Translations under genes and position numbers: made by a program
In this document: positions 53,345 to 64,000 of the stretch, one piece after another
Layout: every line of letters begins with the position of its first letter
Numbering within the stretch: position 1 is the stretch's first letter
The notes under the pieces: model-generated
Seen by the model: only the letters and a program-made list of their open reading frames with translations
What the model was told of the DNA's origin: nothing
Database searches by the model: none
Assembly: GCA_038373885.1 (NCBI GenBank)
Contig: JAWZYV010012527.1
Coordinates: 186,001 to 250,000 of the forward strand
Source: Cheiracanthium punctorium
Taxonomy: Eukaryota > Arthropoda > Arachnida > Araneae > Cheiracanthiidae
Length of the DNA: 64,000 bases
Direction of reading: 5' to 3'

Positions 53345-53960
53345 CTTGGTCCCATATTGCTCGAGATTTCTAGAAATTGTTATAGAAATCAATGTGGAAA
53401 TCCAAACCTCCCTATCTCCGGTTCTAGTGGACCGATTTTCATGCAACAAAAAGCAAAATTTAACTATTTGACTCGTAGAATACGAATTTTGAACTATTTT
53501 AAACCCCAGAACAGCCGGTTGCTCCGAAAATTCGTATAAATATATACCCGATTTGAACTAACTTGGATGCACCCTTTAGACACTAGTAGACTTTAAATGA
53601 TTTGCGTCCGTAGACCATTACGTATAAGAAATGTTTATGCAACCCTGTGAACAAACTATAGGCTCTATACACTCTAAACTTTATACAGGTGCTGTGACCG
53701 TGACCTATAATATGCCTATTCAATTTGCACTCAATCGAACGCGTAGCGTTTAACGCTAGAGTACTTAATAGAATTTCCGTACATGTGCCATACTGTTAAA
53801 GAAAAATAGTGTTTTTGCAGGGCTACAAAATATAAATCGTATGCGCATCAAAATTAATACCGGTCGTGCAGCGGTTGTCTATAATTTATATACTAAATTT
53901 GAGCTCAGTCGATTGCACCGTACATGAGATACTACACTAAATTGCATAACGTATTAGATC
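53345..53960. mobile_element. Diverged relative of the 39360/43163 repeat
   Basis: Shares in order CCCTGTGAACAAACTATAGG (compare CCCTGTAGAAAAACTATAAG), a TATACA...TACAGGTGC block, TATAATATGCCTATTCAATTT and CTCAATCGAACGC...GTTTAACGCTAG. Two unit-like blocks are visible (from about 53550 and 53715). Ends are not defined. Confidence 0.5.
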
Positions 53961-54780
53961 AGGAACACTCGAAGGCAGTAAATTGATTCCTATAAAGTTG
54001 AAAATGAAATTTAAATAATATTTAAATTTTTATTCGGTTCACCGGTCCTATCAGTTATATTAAGAAAAAAAATTCCTTATACAATTTCATTCAAAATTTT
54101 AGAAAAAGATCACCCCTTCTACGACCAAAATTCGCCGATTTATGAAGCGGCAAATATTTTTGACTTAAGACACTTTTCCCAAGTTTGAAAATGTCCCGTT
54201 ACGGCAAACCGTTAAGGGACCCTATCAGTATCGAAATTTTAAAATCATAGGTTTCAATTTTATTTTGCCGCATAATGCGGAGAAAGAAGCAAATCTCATT
54301 TTAGAGTACTAATGTTCAAGTAGAGGGTACTAATGTCCAAGTAGAGGACTCTAAAAAAATCTATCCGGGGTCTTTTTTTTTTTTTTTACTTAATTGATGG
54401 ATCAAAACCGTGAACATTTTTTTTTCTCAAATTCATTCTGCATATAACTCCTATTTCGCGGCTCGAAAAATGCGCCAACTTCAAGCAGCTGTAGCTGTGA
54501 ATTTTGGTCCTAGAAAGAAGAATTTTCTTCCTTTCTTTTTTTTTTTGTGTGTGTGTGCATGAAATTCTACAAAGAAAAACTTTCGAACTATATAACTGAT
54601 AGGACCTTTGTCGTACGAAAATTTAAATTTCGTAATTTTTAGAGGAATTGATTTATTCACTTGGATTGTTTCTGATGTCACAGATTATACAATTGAAAGT
54701 ATTTTTGCTATTAGAAATCTGCGTTCCCCACTAATAACAATCTTAAGATTTTCTTTAAAAAAAAAGGCAGAAAATCTTCA

Positions 54781-54862
54781 GTTATTCGGCCCATTCAATT
54801 CTTAAGAATATCTGCAGAATATATTCTGCAGATATTCTTCAGAATTGAATGGGCCAAATAAC
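54781..54862. repeat. 82-bp hairpin with an extra arm copy
   Basis: GTTATTCGGCCCATTCAATTC at the left is inverted at the right end (GAATTGAATGGGCCAAATAAC); the centre AGAATATCTGCAGAATATATTCTGCAGATATTCT is also palindromic. A third half-copy (TTAAGAATATCTGCAGAATA) follows to 54883, and GGGCCAAATAAG recurs at 54920. Confidence 0.8.
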
Positions 54863-55372
54863 TTAAGAATATCTGCAGAATAATATAGCTACTAAACTGC
54901 AAAAAATTTTACAATTTATGGGCCAAATAAGATTTTCTAGATTATTATTATTAATTGTAGTTTTAAACTAAACAATTCTAATTTCAGACAGTTCATTTTT
55001 TAAAATGTTGCATTTCACTTTAGATTTTCAGACTTCTTAAAATATATTATCATACTTTTTAATTTTACATTAGACTTGGAATTGAAATATTCAATTTTGA
55101 TTATAATCGTCCTTCTTACTTTAGATTACTAATAGATATTTCATCATATAATTTTGATTATTTCGTTTAATCGAAAAAAAATGCAGATATCAAAATTTCA
55201 ATTAAAAACATATGTGAGCTATTAAAACTAATTGCTCAACATGTAAAAATATACCCAAGGTACACATTTTGTAATTTTAAAATAAGTATTAAAAAACTCG
55301 GCTGTTCGAGCCTCGTCAAGGGGAGACCCCTCCTAATTTTTTAGTTTCATTATTTCCATATTAAAACGATAT

Positions 55373-55712
55373 TCATGGACTATGTCATTTTATCTCTCCT
55401 CTTTCGTGTATTTCGCCTGGTAACCCTATTTTGGAATTTTTAATGATTGTAGCCTATTTATAGAAAAATACATGGTATGCCTATTCTACAGCTTACGGAA
55501 TAATGTAACAACTGATTAAAGCTGTTGTGAACTAATAGTATTTAAATATATGTAAAAATACATGTGAAGCCTATTCTACAGCTTACGAAATATTGTAACA
55601 ACAGATTAAAGCTGTTGTGAACTAATAGTATTTAAATAAATGTAAAATTATGTCGCTTTTTTGGGACACATTTTCAATAAAGGGGGTGAGAGATAAAATG
55701 GCATAGTCATTA
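55373..55712. mobile_element. MITE with an internal 90-bp tandem duplication
   Basis: The left end ATGGACTATGTCATTTTATC is inverted at 55690-55712 (GATAAAATGGCATAGTCAT). Inside, a 90-bp unit (GCCTATTCTACAGCTTACG...) occurs twice, from 55464 to about 55645. Non-coding. Confidence 0.7.
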
Positions 55713-57109
55713 AAAAACAATTTGTGCTTATAATTCTTTTAAGTATACAGAGAAGTTATCTAAGTGGATGTACATATTTAAGAACTAAATGAGCAAAAAA
55801 AAAAAAAAAAAAACCAAATATCACTTGCCTTATAGGCATACAACTACTTGTATATCATATTTACTCGAATCAAAGACAAGCTCTTTCTACAAAAATTTCA
55901 AGCATAACATGGGGGATGCATCACGAAACTGCTCCAGTAATGAGGGCCCCATTTCTATACAGTTGTTGGGTCCATTCGTATATTTCATTCAAACATTTAG
56001 ATGTTTTAAAACTTCATATTTCACTCATACACATTTATATTTTTAAAAATCTATTATTATCCAAAACACTTTTTTAAAATCTTATTCTTGAAATTTGAAA
56101 TACTTAGTATGCCAGTGGACAGAAATACATATTGTATCACATAATTTTAATTATTTTGTTTAGCCCGTAAAACACACATAGTTTTTGATTATAAAAGTAA
56201 GTCAGCTATTAAAACTGTGTGCTAAAAATATAGCTAAAGTTATGAGATCACACTATGAGTATAAATAACAAGATTGCAATTATTTGAAATAATTGATAAA
56301 AATTACTTCAGTTAACACTAAACATAACTCTTATAACGGGCAATTTATGTAAACCATGTCATTTCAGAGAGCCCATATTTGTGTAATACATATATATATA
56401 TATATGCTTCCAGCTATTTTAGTTTTATTGTTCTTTAAGGTGACAATGAAGCTTAAAAAACTTTCTCTGTAAGCCAATTGCTATAAAACTTTGTACATTG
56501 ACTTAGTGTCAATGATTACGCAAAATACTAAATCAAAGTTCATTTAATAGTTTAATTAACTTAGAATTGTTCATGAAGGTATATCATACCAAACAGTATT
56601 TTTTTTTCCATAAAACCAATACACAAAGAGGTAAAAAAATGAATAAATAAATGTAATCGTAGCCCTACATTTATAAGTACTACTCGAGGAACAATAGAAA
56701 AACATGCTTATATACTCAGAACCAGAGCCTCTCTCAGAATTATAGCAGAAGTACTGCAGGCATACCTGGTGCACCAATATTCAAAAACCTATTTCAAAAA
56801 TTCAACCACAGCCCCCCCCCCCCCTTGAAGGTTAATGAAGAATGGGTTAAAATGATCCATTCCCGGGTTTTAGGTATGAGTGTTAAAAACTGACAGAAGC
56901 TACGAGCTTAAATTTTTTACAGATAATTAATAACATAATGTTAAGAAAATCACGATTTGTTTTAAATTCCAGTTCGTAAACTTTTTCAAAAAAAAAAAAA
57001 CCGGAATCAAATCTGGTTTTGGGTCAAAATGACCCGTCCAGCAGTTCTAGTGCTAAGAGCAAAAATCACTATGTAAAATTAATAATCAAAATGATTTTTG
57101 CAATAGTTA
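55713..57109 (+). other. Intergenic DNA without gene
   Basis: An A run at 55796-55813, a (TA)n run at 56388-56404 and a C run at 56812-56824. A GGGTCAAAATGACCC palindrome at 57017-57031, with a decayed partner near 56845, may be the remains of another MITE. Confidence 0.4.
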
Positions 57110-57495
57110 ATTAGTTTCTTCAAAATGCAAGGAACTTTTCCACTCAATTCACTAGACATTGTAGCTTACCGTGACGCCCCTTGTTGCCTTGAGTGACGCC
57201 CTGGCTACGCCCATCATTCGAAACATGTTAACGCAGTCTTGCAAAATGAAAAATAATGTACGGTGCCACCATTTTCAAAAATCGCCAACAACTTTTCTTT
57301 AAATACAGAAAGCCGTTTTTTAAATTTTGATTCAAGATGCCTGGCGTGACGCCTTGGTTACGCCTTTCGTGGCGTGTGGCCCTCCCTGTGTGGCCTCACA
57401 CGACGGCCCGGCTACACCCACTGTTGTCCTTTTACAAATGAAAATAAATACATGGTACCAACATCTGTATTTATTAACGCGACATTTAAAGTAAA
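57110..57495. repeat. Dispersed repeat family Q, two adjacent decayed copies
   Basis: Both carry GTGACGCC(C/T)TGG(C/T)TACGCC, then a sequence like AACATGTTAACGCAGT...AAAATGAAAAATAA and TGGTACCAACATCTGTATTTATTAACGCG. Other copies are at 58440-58625, 63265-63480 and 63929-64000. Family type unknown. Confidence 0.55.
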
Positions 57496-57502
57496 GACAA
57501 AT

Positions 57503-58065
57503 TACCGTATTTACCAGCGTATACGTCGATCCCGTGTATAAGTCGACCCCCCAATTTCTTCTGTTAAGAATTTTAATTTTTTTTTTAAATTAATGTATTC
57601 AAAATCACCTGGAAAAAAAGAGAAAGTACTAAATATGCAATAATAAAGATAATAATACACAAAAGTAGTATACAAAATTAAACTGATAATTAATAATAAT
57701 ATGACACAACTGAGTGATAGGGTAAAGCAGTATATACAAAGTTAAACTGATTTAAGATACGATTCAGTATTGGAATCGCCTTTTCAGTATTGGACTGGAC
57801 AATTCAGAAAATTCCTTTGCCGTCATCGGCCTCATCGTGATACAAGTTTTCAATCTCTGTATCGCTACATTCTTCCTAATATGGAAATCGACGTCACGGT
57901 GCTATGGAATGCGGGAGCAGAACAATTGTCTTTCAAAGGGGCATTTTTGACTTCTGATTAAAAAAAAAAAATTAAGGACCCTCGTATAAGTCGACCCTCT
58001 ACTTTAAAGCCTTTTTTTTTGTTGTTGTCCAAAATTTTTCAGCTTATACGCGGGTAAATACGGTA
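57503..58065. mobile_element. MITE ending TACCGTATTTACC
   Basis: TACCGTATTTACCAGCGTATA on the left and TACCGTATTTACCCGCGTATA inverted on the right. The subterminal TATAAGTCGACCC is also repeated (57539, 57985). Length 563 bp. A 63-codon frame inside (57770-57961) has no recognised motif. Confidence 0.7.
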
Positions 58066-58439
58066 TGTACTCTCTAGGTTTTAAAAACTTCCAGCAAAGT
58101 GGGCTATATCTCCTCTACGTTCACGCCCTCGCTGGATAAAAATAAAAACTGGTCTGAAAATCCAACGTAAGTAAAAACTTGTAAAGAAAAACTCATACAA
58201 AATAAGGAATACAATCGCCTCCACTCGAAAAACAAAAGGAAAGTTATATGAATGACATTTTTCGAGAAAGTGTATTTATTTGTAGGGATTAAACGATTGG
58301 CGGGCATCGGCATGCAACATTGGGGGAGGGGACAAAATGTTGTCGATTGTTGAAAATATTTTCAAATAGGTGATATCTGTGTTTTTTTTAATTATTTCAG
58401 TGACGTGTCATTGCACCTCGCCCTTAGTAAGTCATGCCT

Positions 58440-58625
58440 ATGAATTCAACAATTAGTTCTTCTAAATTTACGAGAAATGAAGGTCTAACGGGACGTCTAG
58501 GCCACGCCCCTTGTTAGAAACATGTTAAGGCAGTTTTTTTTACAAAATGAAAATTAATAAATATATATATATATATGTATATATATAGGGTATAAACATT
58601 TGTATTCAATACCGTGAAATTTGAA
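58440..58625. repeat. Dispersed repeat family Q, copy
   Basis: Carries TCTAACGGGACGTCTAGGCC, AACATGTTAAGGCAGT, a (TA)n stretch at 58559-58587 and ACATTTGTATTCAATACCG. It resembles 63265-63480 in block order. Confidence 0.5.
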
Positions 58626-59658
58626 TTCATTTCTATTGTTCGCAATGAAACAGTCGTGGACCCAAAATTTCCATAAAATTTCAGTTAAAGATGGACGACA
58701 GCTTATGATCTGTTTATTCTTTTGCCCTTCTATATAATTCTCAGTTGCTCGATGGAATGTCATTCTCAAATTCATTCATCACACCTTATGAGTGTAGGGG
58801 GGCACATTTTACTCAATGAGGCTTTTATTCGTACGGGGACCCTTTAAAAAGTGTCTATTTTTCAGAAATGAAGGAGAGGATGTCTCTCTCAAAGTAGTCT
58901 TTTTTCCTGCCTCGTTTATTTTATTTTATTCAGTTTACATTGGTCATCTAGCAGGTAAGAGACTGGTACAACGTTTTTGAGACACCTCACGCCCTGTGTA
59001 TCTCTCTATTCTAAAAAAAAAAAAGTAAAGGCGCTGTCAAAGCTTGTTGGCCTATCTCCTCCTAAACCGTGGGGATTTAAGTTTCGACTAAGGTGCCCAC
59101 AGATTCGAAAAATTCCGAGGAACCTGATAAGCTGACTTAAAGTTCGAAAATCGAATTGTTTTAGAAGATATTAATAAAAAACTGAAAAAATAAACAGAAT
59201 GGTTGCCAGATTGGGCACAAAATCATTCATTCCTTTGCAACAAAGCGTTTACAAGTATGTAGTATCACGTGAAATTGTCAAACATGAAGTAGAAATACAC
59301 CCCTTTTACGCCAAAATAAAAACTATATGAAATAAGTAACTCAAAATGTGTTACACAAAGTTGACCATTTTCAAATAGTAAGTCCGCTTAGACAACAGGA
59401 GTTTAGAATGAGCGATTATTCATTTATCCAAAACAGAATAACTAATATCTTGAAAATGAAAAATAATTAAAATGCAGATAATTTCAAAGCCGGTTCGGTC
59501 CAGCTAGATTATTGGCTACCAGTAGAAATATTGGCTAGCGCGACGAGATGGTATAATTCGTGGTGCTAAGTACGCCCATCTGCAAACGATTATGTTAATG
59601 AAAATATGGATAACGGTTTTCCGGTAACCTTAAATGAACAGTCATTATAGGTTGTGAG

Positions 59659-59829
59659 CAGGGGCATAGCCAAGGCAGGGGTTAGGGGGTCATAACTCTC
59701 CCCCATGAGGAATTTTTTGCCATACAAAATGTATATTCTTCACTCCCTCATCACACACATGTATGCGTATATGCGAGTTGCAGTAGTCGTAAGCCCCCCC
59801 TCCATTAAAAATTTCTGGCTACGCCCCTG
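59659..59829. mobile_element. hAT-type MITE
   Basis: Ends CAGGGGCATAGCCA and (inverted) CAGGGGCGTAGCCA; the 8-bp duplication GTTGTGAG is at 59651-59658 and 59830-59837. Length 171 bp. Little decay, so probably young. Confidence 0.9.
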
Positions 59830-59837
59830 GTTGTGAG

Positions 59838-62637
59838 CATGTGTAAATCGCCAAATAATGAAAAGTTGCCATGGGTGTCAAGCTATCCTCTCTGTTCCGT
59901 AGCTTTTATTAACTTTATATGTACGCAAGTCGGGGGCCTTGCGCCCCTAGTATATGTATATATGTTTAGGCCCACTCACTACATTAGTTGCGAATTTCGA
60001 AAAATGGTGTGTAATTCAGCACTTCTGTTAAGAAGCTCATACAGAAGGTCTAAATCGTATGATTAGCTTCAGTCGTTTTTGCTTGGTGGAACATTCATAC
60101 ACGAAAAAACGGTATTACTTTCCACATCCTCCCCCCACCCCACCCCTACAACAGTCACAAGCGATTCTGAAATCTCACCAGAATCCTTTTGTAGAAATTT
60201 CGTTAAGCCAAACTTCCCTTCATGCTTTTAAGTGAACATCAAGTCTACAGTACCTATTTAAAAAGAAGGGAAATGACCATTGTCATTTCCCTGATATTGC
60301 AAAAGAAGATCCATTGGAGGGTGCAGGCCGCGTTCCCATAATGTGCCCTTCTATCTACTGAGGGATGTGCCATTGAAATGATTTCTAGACTCGATGACTA
60401 CTGTTCGAACAGAATCCATAATCGCACTGCAAAAAAATTTCGTAAAATTACAGGATTGTAAATTTTACAGTACTTGACAGTGTCGGATTAGCAATACAAC
60501 AGAAATAGCAAATGCTACGGGCCCAGATCTCGTAGTTTGAAAGTTTTTGTCCTCCCAATAAGATCTAGCTTTTTTTAAGCAAAAGATAAATATCATAATT
60601 CTTTCTTTCTTTCTTTTTTTGATAAGACAATTTCTGAAGCTCTATTATGGAACTGTAAATCAATTGTAGATAACTCATTGAAATAATATATATAAATTTA
60701 CTGTGGCTGTCGGATGCCTGCAGAATTTAGTCACCTGATTACCTAGTCTAAACTGAATCAGTATTCGAAAGACAGCAACAAGAGACACACACGAGAATAT
60801 TTTTAGGAATACCCACGTATGTATGGCCTTTACAAAATGCATTCCTTACCAATAATGTTACATGTTTATCTTTATTTGTTGAATGAATTCAGAAAAAAAA
60901 ACCAATATAGAAAGATGCCAAAATGAGTGCCAAAATGAAAGAACAGAGTCAGGGCAGGTTCAAGGACGTATTAATGGCAAGGGGTCGGAAGGGGGCGAAC
61001 TCCCCTCCGGAGAAAAAAGAAATTAATGTAAACATTTCGATTTTACTTCCATATAACGGACGTGTATGGAAATCTTCCACCTAACCGCCTCCACCCACAA
61101 AATTACATTAATGCGTCAGTAGGCAGGATTATTCATTAGGCTGAGTACACTGTAGAGCCTATCGGCCACGATCATTTCAGTAACAAACCGAATGAATTTT
61201 TTAATGAAGTCATAATCAAACTTTTCAAAATCACTCAATATACAGGAACTATTTGTGGCTGTTTCTGAAGATTTTCTCTGGAAAGTGAGTTGAGCTTCAG
61301 CATTTCTACGAGAGCTGAGGTCCAGAGGAATGTAGGAAAAACGCGGCCCATAAAAAAGACATTCTCCTCGAAACAATAATCTTTATTTAAATATTGGATA
61401 TAAACTTATTTTGTTTTGTAAATATTAGGATGGTATTGAATCGAATGTTGGGCCGTCCCAAAATTCTTTTGTCTTGGAGTAAAGGGGTTGGCTTTGGCGA
61501 AATTCGAAGGTGTATGAAATAGGGAGTAAGCCATCTTTAGAAAGCTTTCGGTGTATGGTTTGGTTTGCTTTATTTTTATGTATTTTATTTATTTACATTT
61601 TACAGTGTTTGAACACCGTTGAATTATTATTTCAAACTATAATTAGATAGAGAATGTACGCCATTTTTTTATATTTTGAGAATCCGCAGTTTGGATAAAT
61701 TATAATAGTAATCACGGAAATTAACAGCGTTAAACATAAAATAATTGCTTTTCGCAGGTCGAAATCACAGGTTATGGTCGCGAATGTCAGTAAGTTCGTT
61801 ATGATAAAATAATTAGAATGGGGAGGATTTTTGCACAACCGGGTATCCGGGAAGCCAGGACCCCAGGCAAACTGAAAACATAGGGTGTTTTATGATACTC
61901 TTGTTCCACAAAGAAACTCGCAAAATACTTGATCACATTCAAGATTATTATATCCTGCAAAAATATTTGAAAGTAATACGATAATGAAAGTTTTATATGA
62001 ATTTTTTATTATTCATTATATCGATTATTCTATTTAGGAAAGATACAATCCTCTTTCTGAGATTTTTTAAAACAAAATGTTTTATACCATTTTTACGAAG
62101 GTAGGTTAAAAAGTAATGCAGCATGCTTGTAGAACTCGAACAGAATGGCCTTTAGAAGTGCTCCAAGCTGTATGTGTAAGTAACAGTCTCCCTCTGTACG
62201 CATATACAGTTTGAATGCGTTCCGTTCATGCAGAGTATTTTGAAAAGCGAAAGTATAATTGCGCTAGATCTGCCTATCCGCAGTTTGACTTCTTATGAAT
62301 TCATCCATTAAATACATGAAGTTAAATATATGCAAACTAATATTACTAAAGACCTTCCAAATAACGGAATAATTTTATAAATATGTATTTTTAAAGGGGA
62401 AAAAAATGTAATTAAACTCACAGTTTAAGGTAAATTTTGTTTTCAAAGGTTTTAAAAAATTTATAGAAATTATTATTGTATGTATATAAACTTGTCTAGT
62501 TATAGGTTTGCATATGGGAAAGGGTGGGGTGGGGGGTGGGGTATTAGAAACTCGAAATACTATGTACCCATGAACATTAACATTCATTAAAAAAAAAACT
62601 GAGTTGTAGGCATATATACCTTTAAACATCGTCAGTC
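59838..62637 (+). other. Intergenic DNA without gene
   Basis: AT-rich. CAGTGTCGGATTAGCAATAC at 60479 looks like a solitary hAT-type end, and AAGGGGTCGGAAGGGGGCGAAC near 60980 like another. No partners were found. Confidence 0.4.
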
Positions 62638-62865
62638 CTGTGGAACCTTGTACGCTAATGGGAGTTGGTGCACGTAAAATCCGTTGTTTCTCCAAAGTCC
62701 TCCAAGTTGTTAAACAATACCTCTGGGGGTGCCGATTTCAGGTGGTAGTGGGTCCCTCATCAGGAATCGGTTCAAAATTAGGGACCCACAAGTAGAAGTC
62801 CAACCCCCTTGGGGGCACTGGCACCCCTCTTTCCATGGTCTATCCATGGACACAACAACAACAAC
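62638..62865 (+). mobile_element. SINE-like retroposon with 13-bp target duplication, copy 2
   Basis: The 13-bp AACATCGTCAGTC is identical on both sides (62625-62637 and 62866-62878). The 228-bp element starts CCTGTGGAACCTTGTACGC and ends in an (ACA)n tail. Direct duplications of this length plus a simple-repeat tail indicate target-primed retroposition. A GGTTCAAAAT B-box-like motif is at about 62768. Just before the tail is CCATGGTCTATCCATGG, the seed of the minisatellite in the copy at 8440-9422. Confidence 0.75.
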
Positions 62866-63197
62866 AACATCGTCAGTCTCGCTATCTATTTAGCCCCCGC
62901 CTTGAATCCCTCCCCCCCCCAAATAAAAAAATCAGAACTTTATATTTTGAGGGGCATTTTTTCCGCATACCCATTTACTTGGAGAAATTGATTTGTCTAG
63001 TGTTAGCTCAAATTTGCTAATGTTAAATCAAGAAAAAATCATAAAAGTTGCATTTTATTTTATTATCACACAAAACCTAGATATTTGCACACACAAGTGA
63101 GAGGAAGGATTGGGATAAACCCCATCCAGATCTAACGAGTGGGAAGTTTTAATTTTATTTACATCTAACTAGCATAAGCAATCTCATTAACTAATTA

Positions 63198-63246
63198 ATT
63201 CACACTAAAAATAAATAATAATATAATTATTTATTTTTAGTGTGAA
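63198..63246. repeat. Perfect AT-rich hairpin
   Basis: ATTCACACTAAAAATAAAT is mirrored exactly around a short AT loop; arms are 22 bp. It may be the core of a decayed MITE. Confidence 0.8.
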
Positions 63247-63264
63247 TAAATAATTATATAATTA

Positions 63265-63480
63265 TATCAACATGCAACAAATAGTTCTCCTAAATTTAAA
63301 TTTATTTAACACTTTGGCTTAACGGGACGCCCCCCCTTCTTGCCTCGTGTAACGCCCTAGCTACGCCCTAGTTACGCCCATCGTTCTAAACATGCTAACG
63401 CAGCTCTTTTCAGAATGAAAAATAAACATAGAGTACCGACATCTGTGTTTATTATCGCGTCATTTGAACAATTAAAGTTT
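63265..63480. repeat. Dispersed repeat family Q, copy
   Basis: Blocks GTTCTCCTAAATTTA, TTAACGGGACGCCC, CTAGTTACGCCCATCG, AACATGCTAACGCAG and GTACCGACATCTGTGTTTATT, in the order seen in the other copies. Confidence 0.55.
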
Positions 63481-63761
63481 TCGTATTCTCAATTAAACAG
63501 AAGATGTAAAATTTTCTAGAAACTTCGGTGAAAGGTGGGCGTAGAATCTATCACTGGTTGACTCCGCCGCTGCATAAAAGTACTAACAAGTGTGAAAATT
63601 CTTAATAAGTGAAAAATTCTAAATGAAACTCCCATCCAAGAAAAGCTTAAAGCACTCCAATATTCAAACGTCATCGTCATCTCCTGCAAACGTCCGTTTG
63701 TTTATTGTCCATTCAAAAAACAGTTATTCTAAATGTGCTTTCAATCGCGGTCTAAAGCGAC

Positions 63762-63928
63762 CAAGGGCGGACCCAGAAACTTTTTTCGGAGGGCGCGCAA
63801 ATCGTAAATACTCATTTTATCTAGTGTAAAGAACACTCAATATTGGTGAAAGCCCCATTTATCTAGTGTAAATATACTATTCTCGGAGGGGGCGCGCCCC
63901 CTGCGCCCTCCCCCTGGATCCGCCTTTG
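63762..63928. mobile_element. hAT-type MITE inside a family Q copy
   Basis: Ends CAAGGGCGGACCCAG and (inverted) CAAAGGCGGATCCAG; the 8-bp duplication AAAGCGAC is at 63754-63761 and 63929-63936. Length 167 bp. GC-rich arms (GGAGGGCGCGC) around an AT-rich middle with two TTATCTAGTGTAAA copies. Confidence 0.88.
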
Positions 63929-64000
63929 AAAGCGACGCCCATGTCAGTGCAGTTTTTCTCAAAATCACAGTAAACGCAGGGTACCAACATCTGCATTGCC
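63929..64000. repeat. Dispersed repeat family Q, copy cut by the window edge
   Basis: GCGACGCCCATGTCAGTGCAG and GGGTACCAACATCTGCATT match the other family Q copies. Its left part lies before the hAT insertion at 63762. Confidence 0.5.

Noticed and set aside
62101..62270. Possible mariner-like left end (TAGGTTAAAAAGTAATGCAG)
   Set aside because: No matching inverted right end and no transposase frame nearby.

Overview
The window looks like nuclear DNA of an arthropod. The reasons are GC-rich coding exons in strongly AT-rich, repeat-filled introns, GT-AG splice sites, Tc1/mariner, hAT, piggyBac-type and Harbinger-type transposon remains, tRNA-derived SINEs, and one gene of an arthropod CUB/LDLa receptor family. 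The Tc1 and mariner remains would suit an arachnid, but the sequence alone cannot fix the order.

One host gene can be supported. It is on the + strand, starts upstream of the window and ends at 36701. Six exons (1722-1902, 4754-5543, 8077-8428, 13494-13895, 16019-16506, 35976-36701) join in matching phases (2, 0, 1, 1, 0) into about 979 residues: several CUB or CUB-like domains, a six-cysteine LDLa module, one membrane helix and a 26-residue tail. This is the architecture of Drosophila CULD. The start codon and signal peptide are not in the window. The last intron is 19.5 kb.

Everything else is intron (1903-35975) or 27 kb of downstream DNA (36702-64000) without a recognisable gene. It is crowded with mobile elements. 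Several are defined to the base by terminal inverted repeats plus target-site duplications: a 1502-bp Tc1 element with a nonsense-mutated transposase (23026-24527), an internally deleted mariner (12655-13442), Tigger/pogo-type elements with TA duplications, TTAA-flanked piggyBac-type MITEs, TWA-flanked Harbinger-type MITEs and hAT MITEs with 8-bp duplications. SINEs include a 228-bp element with a 13-bp duplication at 62638-62865; an older copy at 8440-9422 has grown a 770-bp minisatellite.

Two patterns stand out. In the first half of the gene, seven splice junctions of four consecutive exons have a mobile element within 60 nt, and one insertion appears to have built the branch-point motif of exon C. 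Second, a 1.2-kb segmental duplication inside the last intron (29.7-30.9 kb and 31.9-33.9 kb) holds two MITE insertions in one copy and the matching empty sites in the other. I found no bacterial-type system, CRISPR array, rRNA or functional tRNA gene, and no new multi-gene system.
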